Positions 27,296 to 35,473 of a stretch of DNA of 64,000 bases are shown here, piece after piece; the stretch's first letter is position 1; every line of letters starts with the position of its first letter. A program made the translations under genes and the position numbers. This stretch comes from an uncultured Actinomyces sp. (GTDB taxonomy: Bacteria > Actinomycetota > Actinomycetes > Actinomycetales > Actinomycetaceae): NCBI GenBank assembly GCA_946998115.1, contig CAMPYB010000001.1:1-64000 (forward strand), written 5' to 3'. The notes beneath the pieces were generated by a model. That model made no database searches and was not told the DNA's origin. It saw only the letters and a program-made list of their open reading frames with translations.

Positions 27296-27847
27296 TTATT
27301 CATGACTATGAGCTAAAAGATGATCAATTAATTTGTGTGTATGAGCTGTAATTTCTTCGCGCTCCCAATTGAAATCACACTCTTTCCAATAATACAAAGC
27401 TCCTATAAGTGAACCGGCAAATAATGTCATTGACAATTTAGGGTCTTTGAACGATCCCAACATTATTATCAAAGGATCTTCAACATTGTCTTCATGACGT
27501 TTTAACATGATGGAAACTAGTATTTTATTTAGTTTTAAATACAATCCACTGCTAGCTTTATCGTCAGAAAGTAAGTTCATAAAATAAATTTTATTTTCTG
27601 AAATATAAGTTATTATTCTATTTATTCCATCTTCAAGTGTTGTTGCGGAATCAATTAATTTATGTATAGTTACTTCAGCAACTGATCGTAATAAATCTTC
27701 TTTGTCATTATAGTAGCGGTAAAAACTACTTCTATGTCTTTGAGCTGTATCACAAATGTCTTCTATTGTAAGCTCTGAAAAAGGATTATTTTTTAACAAT
27801 ATAAATAATGCTTGCTGAAAAGCTATTTGTGTGCGAGTAAGCTTCAT
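27296..27847 (-). CDS. TetR/AcrR-family transcriptional regulator
   Basis: A 183-residue repressor. The N-terminal helix-turn-helix reads LTRTQIAFQQALFILLKNNP, then ELTIEDICDTAQRHRSSFYRYYNDKEDLL, a textbook TetR motif. The C-terminal ligand-binding region ends in a helix with GSLIGALYYWKECDFNWE. The ligand is unknown. ATG 27847 has AAAGG six bases upstream. It is the first gene of an operon with the YhgE/Pip transporter-like protein. A perfect 14-bp inverted repeat lies 29 bases upstream, so autoregulation and control of yhgE/pip are very likely. Confidence 0.94.
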   Translation of the reverse strand: MKLTRTQIAFQQALFILLKNNPFSELTIEDICDTAQRHRSSFYRYYNDKEDLLRSVAEVTIHKLIDSATTLEDGINRIITYISENKIYFMNLLSDDKASSGLYLKLNKILVSIMLKRHEDNVEDPLIIMLGSFKDPKLSMTLFAGSLIGALYYWKECDFNWEREEITAHTHKLIDHLLAHSHE

Positions 27848-27875
27848 ATTTTACCTTTCTATAGGCGAAAACATC

Positions 27876-27907
27876 AAATGAGACAAAAAGTTATTTTTGT
27901 CTCATTT
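27876..27907 (-). promoter_or_regulatory. Perfect palindromic operator for the TetR regulator
   Basis: AAATGAGACAAAAA (27876-27889) and TTTTTGTCTCATTT (27894-27907) are exact inverted repeats around GTTA. The 32-bp site lies just upstream of tetR, where an autoregulatory TetR operator is expected. No U-tract follows on either strand, so it is not a terminator. Confidence 0.78.
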
Positions 27908-27976
27908 ACTAAAGAATATATTATTCCAAAACTCACAAAAACACAAATCTAAACTATTTTAATGTGAACAATACAC

Positions 27977-28012
27977 AAAAAACGGTGCAATCAATAACAT
28001 CGATCACACCGT
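27977..28012 (-). terminator. Terminator of gltX
   Basis: Minus-strand stem ACGGTGTGATC/GATTGCACCGT (11 bp including two G.U pairs, arms at 28012-28002 and 27992-27982) followed by a T run to 27977. Confidence 0.85.
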
Positions 28013-28037
28013 AAATTTGCAAAAACAATTTAAAATA

Positions 28038-29549
28038 CTATTTGTTCTTTAATAATGCTTCCAAAGCATCAATACGTGCTAAACAATCATCCTTACCAAG
28101 AATTTCCATAGATTCAAACAACGGAGGAGAAACTTGCTTACCAGTAATCGCTACACGTAAAGGCGCAAAAGCAAAACGAGGCTTCATACCACGCTCTTCA
28201 ACAAGAATGCCAAACAACTTATCATGAAGATTTCCAGTAGTAAAGTCTTCTATACCCTCAATTATTTCACGACAAGAAGTTAAAACATCAAAAGCATCAT
28301 CACGAAGTTTTGAAACAGATTTTTCATCAAATTTCAAATTCTCATTAGCAACAAACAAAAATCCTAACATGCCTGATGCTTCACTCAAAACTTTTATACG
28401 CGTCTGTATCAAAGGCGCAGCAGCAAGCAAAATCCTATTTTCTTCTTCCGACAAGTTCTCTAAACAATCAGCACTTACAAAACCAGAAGCGAAAAGATAA
28501 GGAACAATACGTGCTCTAAAATCATCTTCTTCAAGCATGCGTATATGCTCAGCATTAATTGCTTCACACTTCTTTTGATCAAATCTAGCAGGATTAGGAT
28601 TTACATCACGAATATCAAAAGCCTTAACCATTTCTTCTTTAGAGAAAATATCATTATCAGGTGAAATAGACCAACCAAGCAAAGCTAAATAATTCAAAAG
28701 TCCCTCAGGAATCATACCATTTTCTTTATGCAACAAAAGATTAGACTCAGGATCACGCTTTGAAAGCTTCTTATTGCCTTCACCCATAACATACGGCAAA
28801 TGACCATATTCAGGAACCTGCTTACCTATACCCAACTCAACCAACGCTTTATGCAAAACAATCTGTCTAGGAGTAGAAGACAAAATATCTTCACCACGCA
28901 AAACAGTATTTATATCCATCATTGCATCGTCTACAGGATTTGTAAGCGTGTAAAGAGGATCACCATTAGATCTCACAATAACATAATCAGGAACAGTGCC
29001 AACTTTAAAAGTTATTTCACCACGTACTAAATCATTGAAAGTAATATCTTCATCAGGCATGCGCATACGCAAAACTGGTTTTCTACCTTCGTCTCTAAAA
29101 GCCTGTTTTTGATCTTCAGTTAAATAACGATCATAACCATCATATCCAAGCTTAGGATCACGTCCAGCTTCTAAATGACGCTGTTGCACTTCTTCAGGTG
29201 TAGAAAAAGACTCATATGCATATCCAGCTTCCAAAAGTTTTTTAGCGACATCTTTATAAATACTCATACGCTCAGACTGACGGTACGGGCCTTGAGTACC
29301 ACCGACGCCTATACCTTCGTCCCAGTCTAATCCCAACCATTTTAAAGAATCAATTATCTGATTGAAAGATTCTTCACTATCTCTATTAGAATCAGTATCT
29401 TCAATTCTAAAAACAAAACTACCGCCAGTGTGGCGTGCATATGCCCAATTGAACAAGCAAGTCCTTACCATACCAACATGTGGCGTGCCAGTAGGCGATG
29501 GACAAAAACGAACACGAACATTTGTAGTACAATTACTATCAGCATCCAT
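28038..29549 (-). CDS. gltX: Glutamyl-tRNA synthetase
   Basis: A class I aminoacyl-tRNA synthetase of 503 residues that charges tRNA-Glu. Motifs: the HIGH region [24 protein letters not shown], the RIEDTD motif, [20 protein letters not shown], and the KMSKS-type loop [18 protein letters not shown]. The C-terminal helical anticodon-binding domain follows. GatCAB is also encoded in this window, so this GltX is probably non-discriminating in part and feeds Glu-tRNA(Gln) to the amidotransferase. That is inference; no glnS is seen here. Start ATG 29549; the ribosome binding site is weak. Confidence 0.97.
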   Translation of the reverse strand: MDADSNCTTNVRVRFCPSPTGTPHVGMVRTCLFNWAYARHTGGSFVFRIEDTDSNRDSEESFNQIIDSLKWLGLDWDEGIGVGGTQGPYRQSERMSIYKDVAKKLLEAGYAYESFSTPEEVQQRHLEAGRDPKLGYDGYDRYLTEDQKQAFRDEGRKPVLRMRMPDEDITFNDLVRGEITFKVGTVPDYVIVRSNGDPLYTLTNPVDDAMMDINTVLRGEDILSSTPRQIVLHKALVELGIGKQVPEYGHLPYVMGEGNKKLSKRDPESNLLLHKENGMIPEGLLNYLALLGWSISPDNDIFSKEEMVKAFDIRDVNPNPARFDQKKCEAINAEHIRMLEEDDFRARIVPYLFASGFVSADCLENLSEEENRILLAAAPLIQTRIKVLSEASGMLGFLFVANENLKFDEKSVSKLRDDAFDVLTSCREIIEGIEDFTTGNLHDKLFGILVEERGMKPRFAFAPLRVAITGKQVSPPLFESMEILGKDDCLARIDALEALLKNK

Positions 29550-29684
29550 GATTTAAACATATCCTAAACATAAAAAATTATTATATATTACTTATCTATT
29601 GTCACATAAATTTCACTCAGACTTAAACAATTATAGAAAACTAGATAAGATTATTAAGTAAAGAAATTAAAAATGGAGAGTAAA

Positions 29685-30980
29685 ATGTATAACAACAAAT
29701 GCGACAACGATGTCCAAAACAATATTTTTGAAACAAAATTACAAAAAAAAGATATATATAATAAATTAAATTCAATAACTACTAAAAAACTTATGGATCA
29801 AGGACAACTCAAATGGAATTTGTATCCCGATTGCATAGGAGCATGGGTTGCAGAAACAGACTATGGCACTAGTCCTAAAATAGAACAAACACTAATACAC
29901 GCAATAAAAAATAATCTATTAGGATACACACCTAACGGGCTAATAGAAAATTTAAAAACAGCTTGCGCACAATTTCAAAAAAACACTTTCGGCTGGGATA
30001 TTAAAAAAGAAAATATTATTCCCCTACCTGATGTACTAACTTGTTTACACATTATGTTGGATAATTTCATTCCCGCTAATTCAAAAGTAGTAGTATTAAC
30101 ACCTGCATATATGCCTTTTTTGCGCATTCCGCAAGAACATGGCCACGAAATAATTGAAATACAAGCTTTAATTGAAAATGAAAAATATGTTATAAATTAT
30201 TCTGCAGTTGAAGATGCCTTCAAAAAAGGAGCTAAACTATTAATACTATGCAATCCTTGGAATCCAATCGGTAGAGTTTTACGCAAAGAAGAACTAGAAA
30301 AAATAAGTAAAATCATAACCAAATATAATGCTTTAGTCTTCAGCGACGAAATCCACTCGCCACTAGTTATAGACCCAAACATAAAATTAATAAACTATGC
30401 AAGCTTAAATGAAGAAACACGCAAACACACTATAACAGCTACAGCAGCATCTAAAGGCTGGAATATTGCTGGCTTAAAATCTGCACAAGCAATAATTACT
30501 AATAAAGATTTAGCAGAAAAATTTAATGTTATAGCTGAAAAATACATAAAAAATATGCCACCTATAGGAATGATGGCAACTATAAGTGCATACACAGACA
30601 CATCTAATTGGATAGATATTATTAAAGAATATATCAACGATAACGCACAATTTTTGCAAGAAAAATTAAACAAAATACAAGGCGTACATTTCATAAAAAA
30701 TGAAGGAACATATCTAGCGTGGATAAAGCTACCATCAATAAATAAATTAAAATATGCAAATTATCTTTCAAAAGTAAATACAAATTTGGATTTAAAAGAA
30801 TTGCAAAATTCAGAAAACATAGCTGAGGTTTTACGCAAAACTGTAAAAATTGCTGTAATTACCGGTCGAGCATGTGGAACTGGCTACGATGACTATATTC
30901 GTTTCAATCTAGCAATGCCTAGACCAGTTCTGCAAGAATGCATTGAAAAATTAGAAGAATTTATAAATCTTACAATGTGA
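29685..30980 (+). CDS. MalY/PatB-type pyridoxal phosphate C-S lyase (aminotransferase class I fold)
   Basis: A 431-residue fold-type I PLP enzyme. The substrate-side motif GAWVAETDYGTSPKIEQTL (typical WVADMDF variant) is near residues 45-60. ILCNPWNPIGRVLRKEEL and VFSDEIHSPLV precede the PLP-binding Lys in AASKGWNIAGLKSAQ; the C-terminal RFNLAMPR carries the carboxylate-binding Arg. The family cleaves cystathionine or other cysteine conjugates, and in some species acts as a regulator. ATG 29685 sits behind GGAG with six-base spacing; an in-frame ATG 12 bases earlier has none. It is divergent from gltX and separates it from the FAH-family gene. Confidence 0.9.
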   Translation: MYNNKCDNDVQNNIFETKLQKKDIYNKLNSITTKKLMDQGQLKWNLYPDCIGAWVAETDYGTSPKIEQTLIHAIKNNLLGYTPNGLIENLKTACAQFQKNTFGWDIKKENIIPLPDVLTCLHIMLDNFIPANSKVVVLTPAYMPFLRIPQEHGHEIIEIQALIENEKYVINYSAVEDAFKKGAKLLILCNPWNPIGRVLRKEELEKISKIITKYNALVFSDEIHSPLVIDPNIKLINYASLNEETRKHTITATAASKGWNIAGLKSAQAIITNKDLAEKFNVIAEKYIKNMPPIGMMATISAYTDTSNWIDIIKEYINDNAQFLQEKLNKIQGVHFIKNEGTYLAWIKLPSINKLKYANYLSKVNTNLDLKELQNSENIAEVLRKTVKIAVITGRACGTGYDDYIRFNLAMPRPVLQECIEKLEEFINLTM

Positions 30981-31011
30981 AATTCTTTTAAAAATACGTG
31001 AAACACATACA

Positions 31012-31054
31012 AATTTTGTGAAGCTAGCATCATAAGCTTTAGCTTCACAAAATT
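31012..31054. terminator. Bidirectional terminator between the MalY-like and FAH-family genes
   Basis: AATTTTGTGAAGCTA (31012-31026) and TAGCTTCACAAAATT (31040-31054) form a perfect 15-bp stem whose outer A/T pairs give a U-tract in both directions. It lies between convergent genes. Confidence 0.82.
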
Positions 31055-31094
31055 GTATTATATAAGTAGTTACAACTGATTCATTTACAAAGCT

Positions 31095-31868
31095 TTATTC
31101 ATCTTCTGTAAGTAGTGCATTACGAAGTGTACCTATATTTTCGATATCACATTTTATAACACAATTGTCAGGTACTGTTATAGCATTTTCTTCACTATTT
31201 ATAAATACAATATCACTAGGCAACAATGTACAATATTTACTAATTGTTGATATATGCGCATATATATCTCCAAGTTGTGAAGTAGAAAATGTTTTGACTG
31301 TAGTGTCATCAATAAGCGATTTCATTTGTAAATTATTAATATCAAAATCTTTATCGACTACAACCCATGGGCCGACGACACAAGATGTATCAAATAAGCT
31401 ACAAATAGAAGCAGAATGTTCACTTTTATGTCCAAGACTATCCCAATTATCAATTTCAATTGCAATATCATTGACTACAGTAAAACCTAAAACATATTTT
31501 CTTATATCTTTAACATCAACATTTTTGCAGATACGTTTTATTACAACACCTAAACTTGTACTTGAAGAAACTTTCTTCACACGCACATCAGGTTTTACAA
31601 TAGCAACATTAGGTCCTATAACACTAGTATTAGGTTTGATATGCACATCAGCAATATTACCAGTCGCATCAATTCTCAGACCAAGCGCCTTAGAGCGAGG
31701 CAAAACAGTCGATAATAATCGAACATCTACTAAATCTACAATTTGGCCAGTAGGCTCAATTTTAGAGGAAAATAGAGGATCTGAATTCAACACTACAACT
31801 TTGTCACTATCATCTTTAATAACACCAAAATATAATGAATCATTCATTTCAAAACGAACTATACGCAT
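31095..31868 (-). CDS. Degenerate fumarylacetoacetate hydrolase (FAH)-fold protein
   Basis: A 257-residue protein with the FAH-family layout: MRIVRFEMND-type N-terminus, SKALGLRIDATGN where active enzymes have a VGxNYxxH motif, IKPNTSVIGPN, GFTVVNDIAIE, SLFDTSCVVGPWVV, and a C-terminal beta-rich end. Active members bind Mg/Mn through two Glu in a YEAEL-like motif. Here the equivalent stretch is VSSSTSLGVVIK, with Ser103 and Ser105 at both Glu positions, although Asp134 remains. It is probably a non-catalytic relative. Start ATG 31868, next to GGGGAGG. FAH genes commonly precede gltX in actinobacteria; here a MalY-like gene intervenes. Downstream of AGCS genes. Confidence 0.8.
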   Translation of the reverse strand: MRIVRFEMNDSLYFGVIKDDSDKVVVLNSDPLFSSKIEPTGQIVDLVDVRLLSTVLPRSKALGLRIDATGNIADVHIKPNTSVIGPNVAIVKPDVRVKKVSSSTSLGVVIKRICKNVDVKDIRKYVLGFTVVNDIAIEIDNWDSLGHKSEHSASICSLFDTSCVVGPWVVVDKDFDINNLQMKSLIDDTTVKTFSTSQLGDIYAHISTISKYCTLLPSDIVFINSEENAITVPDNCVIKCDIENIGTLRNALLTEDE

Positions 31869-31917
31869 CATGCCTCCCCGATTATTCATAACATTTTCCA
31901 AAACAATACTACCAATT

Positions 31918-31942
31918 AAAAAGGGTAGCTACAAAGCTACCC
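31918..31942 (-). terminator. Terminator of the first AGCS symporter gene
   Basis: GGGTAGCT (31923-31930) pairs with AGCTACCC (31935-31942) across a four-base loop. TTTTT follows on the minus strand and an eight-T tract lies just past it on the plus strand, so it works in both directions. Confidence 0.85.
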
Positions 31943-31972
31943 TAAATTTTTTTTACTGTACAAAATGTAAAT

Positions 31973-33484
31973 TTACCAACCTGTACGCCTTGAAACTGTC
32001 TCTTCAGTCCACTCATTAGAAGGTAAATCGCCTGGCATAAATTCATTATCTGTCGAAATAAACAAAGGTTCTTTTCCATGATCTTTAATATCTTTGCGTT
32101 GCATTTCATAGTCACGCAAAGCTCCTAACGCCCATTTACCTAAAGTAAATAATGCGAATACATTCAAGACCACCATTAGACCTGAGAATAAATCAGCCAA
32201 GGACCATGCTGCGCTAAGACTCATCACAGAGCCCAAACCTACAGATATAACCACAATAATATTCAAGAATAAACGCGAAGAATTTACGCCACGCAAAAAG
32301 TCCATATTCACTTCAGCATAAGCATAATTTCCAAGAACTGACGAATATCCGAAAACAAAAATAATTATAACCATCGGTATAACTGTCCATGAGCCCAACA
32401 CGTTTGCCATAGACCTTATTGTAAGCTCAGCACCTGTAAGTGACGTATCGCCTACATTATAAATGCCTCCAAGTAATACAATAAAGGCTGTTGCAGTACA
32501 TACTAGAATAGTATCTACAAACACACCTAAAGATTGAATTAATCCTTGTTGTACAGGGTGACGAACTGTTGCTGTAGCTGCAGCATTAGGAGCAGAACCC
32601 ATACCAGCTTCGTTAGAAAATAGTCCGCGTTTAGTACCATTAGAAATAGCTGCTATTAATCCACCGATAATTCCACCGCTAACTTGCGCAAAACCAAAAG
32701 CACCCTCAAATATAATGCAAACAATTTTTGGAACTTCTGTAATATTTGTGCCTATAATAACAATCGCCATAATAATATAAGCAAAAGCCATAATAGGTGC
32801 TATAACTTCAGCAAATCTTGCAACTTTTTTAATTCCACCAAAAATGACAGGAACGCTTATAACAATTAATACAATCGCAACTACCCAACTTTTTATTCCA
32901 AAAGCTGCTGTTGCAACTGTCGCAATAGTATTTGCTTGGACCATATTAAAAGAAAATGCGAAAGCAAATATAAGCATTACTGCAAAAACTTTGCCCCATG
33001 CTCTTGAGCCTAGTCCTTTTTCAATATAATATGCTGGACCACCACGGTAAGTTCCATCGGTTGCTGGCACTTTGAAAAGTTGAGCTAAAATTGCTTCCAT
33101 ACACGCAGTAGACATTCCGATGAGTGCAACCACCCACATCCAAAAAACGCTACCAGGACCACCGAGTACAATAGCAATTGCAACACCTGCTATATTTCCG
33201 GTTCCTACGCGTGAAGCTAGACCGATAGTAAAAGCTTGAAAAGATGAAATTCCGCCATGTGCATTCTGCCTGGATTTAAGCATTGATTTTATCATATGAG
33301 GAAACAGCCTAAGCTGTACTGCTCTCGTTTTATATGTAAAATACAAACCAGCAATTATAAGTACCGTTATAACTACACGTTCTATTGGATTAGCATATAT
33401 CGCGTCGATAAAAGCAGCGATACGCTCATTAAGCGTTGTGAGCATTCCGCTTACTGAACGATTAATCAGGTAAATACCACTCAT
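31973..33484 (-). CDS. Alanine/glycine:cation symporter family protein (AGCS), copy 1
   Basis: A 503-residue sodium or proton symporter for alanine or glycine with about ten or eleven transmembrane helices. AGCS hallmarks are visible: the N-terminal HGGISSFQAFTIGLASRVGTGNI, GPGSVFWMWVVALIGMSTA, the TYRGGPAYYI loop, and the signature NGTKRGLFSNEAGMGSAPNA. GVFVDTILVCTATAF follows. Start ATG 33484 with GAGAG six bases upstream; the frame extends to 33529 without a better site. It is the first of three consecutive paralogues on the minus strand, separated from the second by 511 bp, so it is probably transcribed on its own. Confidence 0.95.
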   Translation of the reverse strand: MSGIYLINRSVSGMLTTLNERIAAFIDAIYANPIERVVITVLIIAGLYFTYKTRAVQLRLFPHMIKSMLKSRQNAHGGISSFQAFTIGLASRVGTGNIAGVAIAIVLGGPGSVFWMWVVALIGMSTACMEAILAQLFKVPATDGTYRGGPAYYIEKGLGSRAWGKVFAVMLIFAFAFSFNMVQANTIATVATAAFGIKSWVVAIVLIVISVPVIFGGIKKVARFAEVIAPIMAFAYIIMAIVIIGTNITEVPKIVCIIFEGAFGFAQVSGGIIGGLIAAISNGTKRGLFSNEAGMGSAPNAAATATVRHPVQQGLIQSLGVFVDTILVCTATAFIVLLGGIYNVGDTSLTGAELTIRSMANVLGSWTVIPMVIIIFVFGYSSVLGNYAYAEVNMDFLRGVNSSRLFLNIIVVISVGLGSVMSLSAAWSLADLFSGLMVVLNVFALFTLGKWALGALRDYEMQRKDIKDHGKEPLFISTDNEFMPGDLPSNEWTEETVSRRTGW

Positions 33485-33873
33485 AAATTTCTCTCTTTCA
33501 AATTGTATATACCATGCATTATTATACAAAATATACTAAAAGTAAAATAAAAATAAAATAAAAGTAAAAACATTTTTAAAAATAAATTATAAATTTATTG
33601 TTTTAATGCCTTATTTTCACATTTTTAATGATTTATTTCTAAATTTCTCCTGACAATTGTAAAATCCGCGTCATATATCATAAATTTTATAGCAAATATA
33701 TTTATAAATACTAAACACGTCCTAAGACGACAAGTCACTAAAGTAACAAATTAGTATGATATTAGTCAACACCACACACATATTGAAAATATAAAATCTG
33801 TAACAAACTTTATTACAATAACAAAGAAAAATGACTTTAGTAAATATACATTTCATAGACAAAAATCAAAACT

Positions 33874-33917
33874 AAAAAAGAAAGCCTACTCAGCGCATTT
33901 TCGCTTTGTAGACTTTC
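33874..33917 (-). terminator. Terminator of AGCS symporter copy 2
   Basis: On the minus strand GAAAG-CTAC-AGCG pairs with CGCT-GTAG-CTTTC across an AAAATG loop, with one interior mismatch, followed by TTTTTT (33879-33874). Confidence 0.85.
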
Positions 33918-33949
33918 TCAATTTCACAAATAAGCATTATTTTTAATAC

Positions 33950-33981
33950 TTTTTGCGATTAACGTTTTTTGCGGTTAACGT
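33950..33981. repeat. 16-bp tandem repeat downstream of AGCS copy 2
   Basis: TTTTTGCGATTAACGT (33950-33965) is followed directly by TTTTTGCGGTTAACGT (33966-33981), one substitution apart. It lies 14 bp after the AGCS copy 2 stop codon, before its terminator. Probably a replication-slippage duplication. Confidence 0.75.
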
Positions 33982-33995
33982 TATATTTTTATCTA

Positions 33996-35414
33996 TCACT
34001 TCCAAATTTTGCCTGGTATATCACTAGGCATAAATGGATTATCTTCCGAGACAAAAACAGGATTTTTTCCAGCTTTTACTTGTGCTTTATAATCATGTAA
34101 AGCTCCTGCTACCCATTTAGCTAAAACAACTAGTGCAACGAGATTTATTATTCCGCCTAAACCGAGCATTATATCTGCTAACGACCAAACCAATATCAAA
34201 GGTTGCACAGCTGCAAATCCGCACGCTACAACTACTAAACACCTATATAGGTATGAAATAATTTTGTTTTTGACAAGAATATCTAATGACACCTGTCCAT
34301 AACAGTAGGCACCAAATGCAGAAGTGTAACCGAATACAAATATTATCAAAGACATTGGAATACTCATCCATGGTCCTAACAAATGTATGACAGCATTAGA
34401 TGTTAATGCTCCAGCGATTTCTTCAGTTCCATGTCCTGGTGAATAAACATCATTACCTGCAATCAAAATCAAAAGCGCTGTAATTGTACATACTACTATA
34501 GTATCCACAAACACACCGAAAGCCTGAATGAAACCTTGATTTACAGGATGAGCAACAGTTGCTGTACCAGCAGCATTAGGAGCAGTACCAAGACCTGCCT
34601 CATTAGAGAACAATCCGCGTCTCGTACCATTTAACAATGTAGCAAAAATGCCTCCGCCTATACCAGAAAGTCCTTCACGTAATCCGAAAGCTCCTTCAAA
34701 AATTTGCACAAATGCATGTCCTGCTGCAGGAATATTAGTTACGATAACTACCACTGCTATAAGAATATAAGCCATTGCCATAATAGGTCCCAGATATTCA
34801 GATGCTTTAGCAACAGTTCTAACGCCTCCAATAATCACTGGAGCAAGCAAAACCGCAACAATCACACCTGTAACCCAAGTAGGAATACCATGATTGGAAT
34901 TGAAAGTAGCCGCAACTGTATTAATCTGCACCATTGGCACAGCAATACCTGTTGAAAACACAGTTATCAAAGCAAATATAACAGCAAGTACTTTAGACTT
35001 CATACCTTTTTTTATGTAATATGCAGGACCGCCACGATAAGTACCGTCACCTTCATATTTCACTTTAAAAATTTGAGCTAAAGTTGATTCTGTAAATGCT
35101 GTTGACATTCCTATCAAAGCGACTATCCACATCCAGAATATAGCACCAGGCCCTCCCAAAACTAAAGCAAGAGCCACACCAGCAATATTACCTATGCCTA
35201 TACGAGTACCAATCCCTATAGCGAAAGCTTGAAATGAGGAAATACCACCATGCGCATTTTTCCTAGAGTTACATAAAGATCTGAAGAAATCTTTGAAATG
35301 CACTATTTGCACAAAATGCAAATAAATAGTTAAAAATATACCAACTCCAAGCAATAAAACTACAAGAATGTACGTGTACAAATAATTATTAATAATAGAA
35401 AGTAAATCAGACAT
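33996..35414 (-). CDS. Alanine/glycine:cation symporter family protein (AGCS), copy 2
   Basis: A 472-residue multi-helix symporter. Same hallmarks as its neighbours: HGGISSFQAFAIGIGTRIGIGNI, GGPGAIFWMWIVALIGMSTAF, TYRGGPAYYIKKGMKSK, and NGTRRGLFSNEAGLGTAPNA. The C-terminus ends in the AGCS-typical NPFMPSDIPGKIWK. It follows copy 3 by 59 bp on the same strand without an obvious terminator between, so the two are likely co-transcribed. The paralogues differ most in the external loops, hinting at different amino-acid preferences; the substrate is not readable from sequence. Confidence 0.95.
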   Translation of the reverse strand: MSDLLSIINNYLYTYILVVLLLGVGIFLTIYLHFVQIVHFKDFFRSLCNSRKNAHGGISSFQAFAIGIGTRIGIGNIAGVALALVLGGPGAIFWMWIVALIGMSTAFTESTLAQIFKVKYEGDGTYRGGPAYYIKKGMKSKVLAVIFALITVFSTGIAVPMVQINTVAATFNSNHGIPTWVTGVIVAVLLAPVIIGGVRTVAKASEYLGPIMAMAYILIAVVVIVTNIPAAGHAFVQIFEGAFGLREGLSGIGGGIFATLLNGTRRGLFSNEAGLGTAPNAAGTATVAHPVNQGFIQAFGVFVDTIVVCTITALLILIAGNDVYSPGHGTEEIAGALTSNAVIHLLGPWMSIPMSLIIFVFGYTSAFGAYCYGQVSLDILVKNKIISYLYRCLVVVACGFAAVQPLILVWSLADIMLGLGGIINLVALVVLAKWVAGALHDYKAQVKAGKNPVFVSEDNPFMPSDIPGKIWK

Positions 35415-35473
35415 GCTAACTCCATCAAAACGATTTATTGGTTTACAGTTGCCTGCCTATAGGAAACTAAATT

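Larger units (their letters stand above)
33485..33995. other. 511-bp intergenic region between AGCS copies 1 and 2
   Basis: AT-rich. It contains the terminator of copy 2 (33874-33917), a 16-bp tandem repeat (33950-33981) and presumably the promoter of copy 1 near 33485-33700. No glycine riboswitch-like structure, gene or other RNA was recognised. Confidence 0.6.

Noticed and set aside
31165..32019. A 284-codon open frame on the plus strand opposite the FAH-family gene.
   Set aside because: It is the antisense of a real gene and runs over the terminator and the end of an AGCS gene. Its Ser/Thr/Leu-rich composition has no domain, and no ribosome binding site precedes it.
33485..33995. Possible glycine riboswitch upstream of AGCS symporters.
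   Set aside because: Glycine riboswitches often control such genes, but no conserved paired helices or junction sequences could be found in this or the 36914-37113 spacer.
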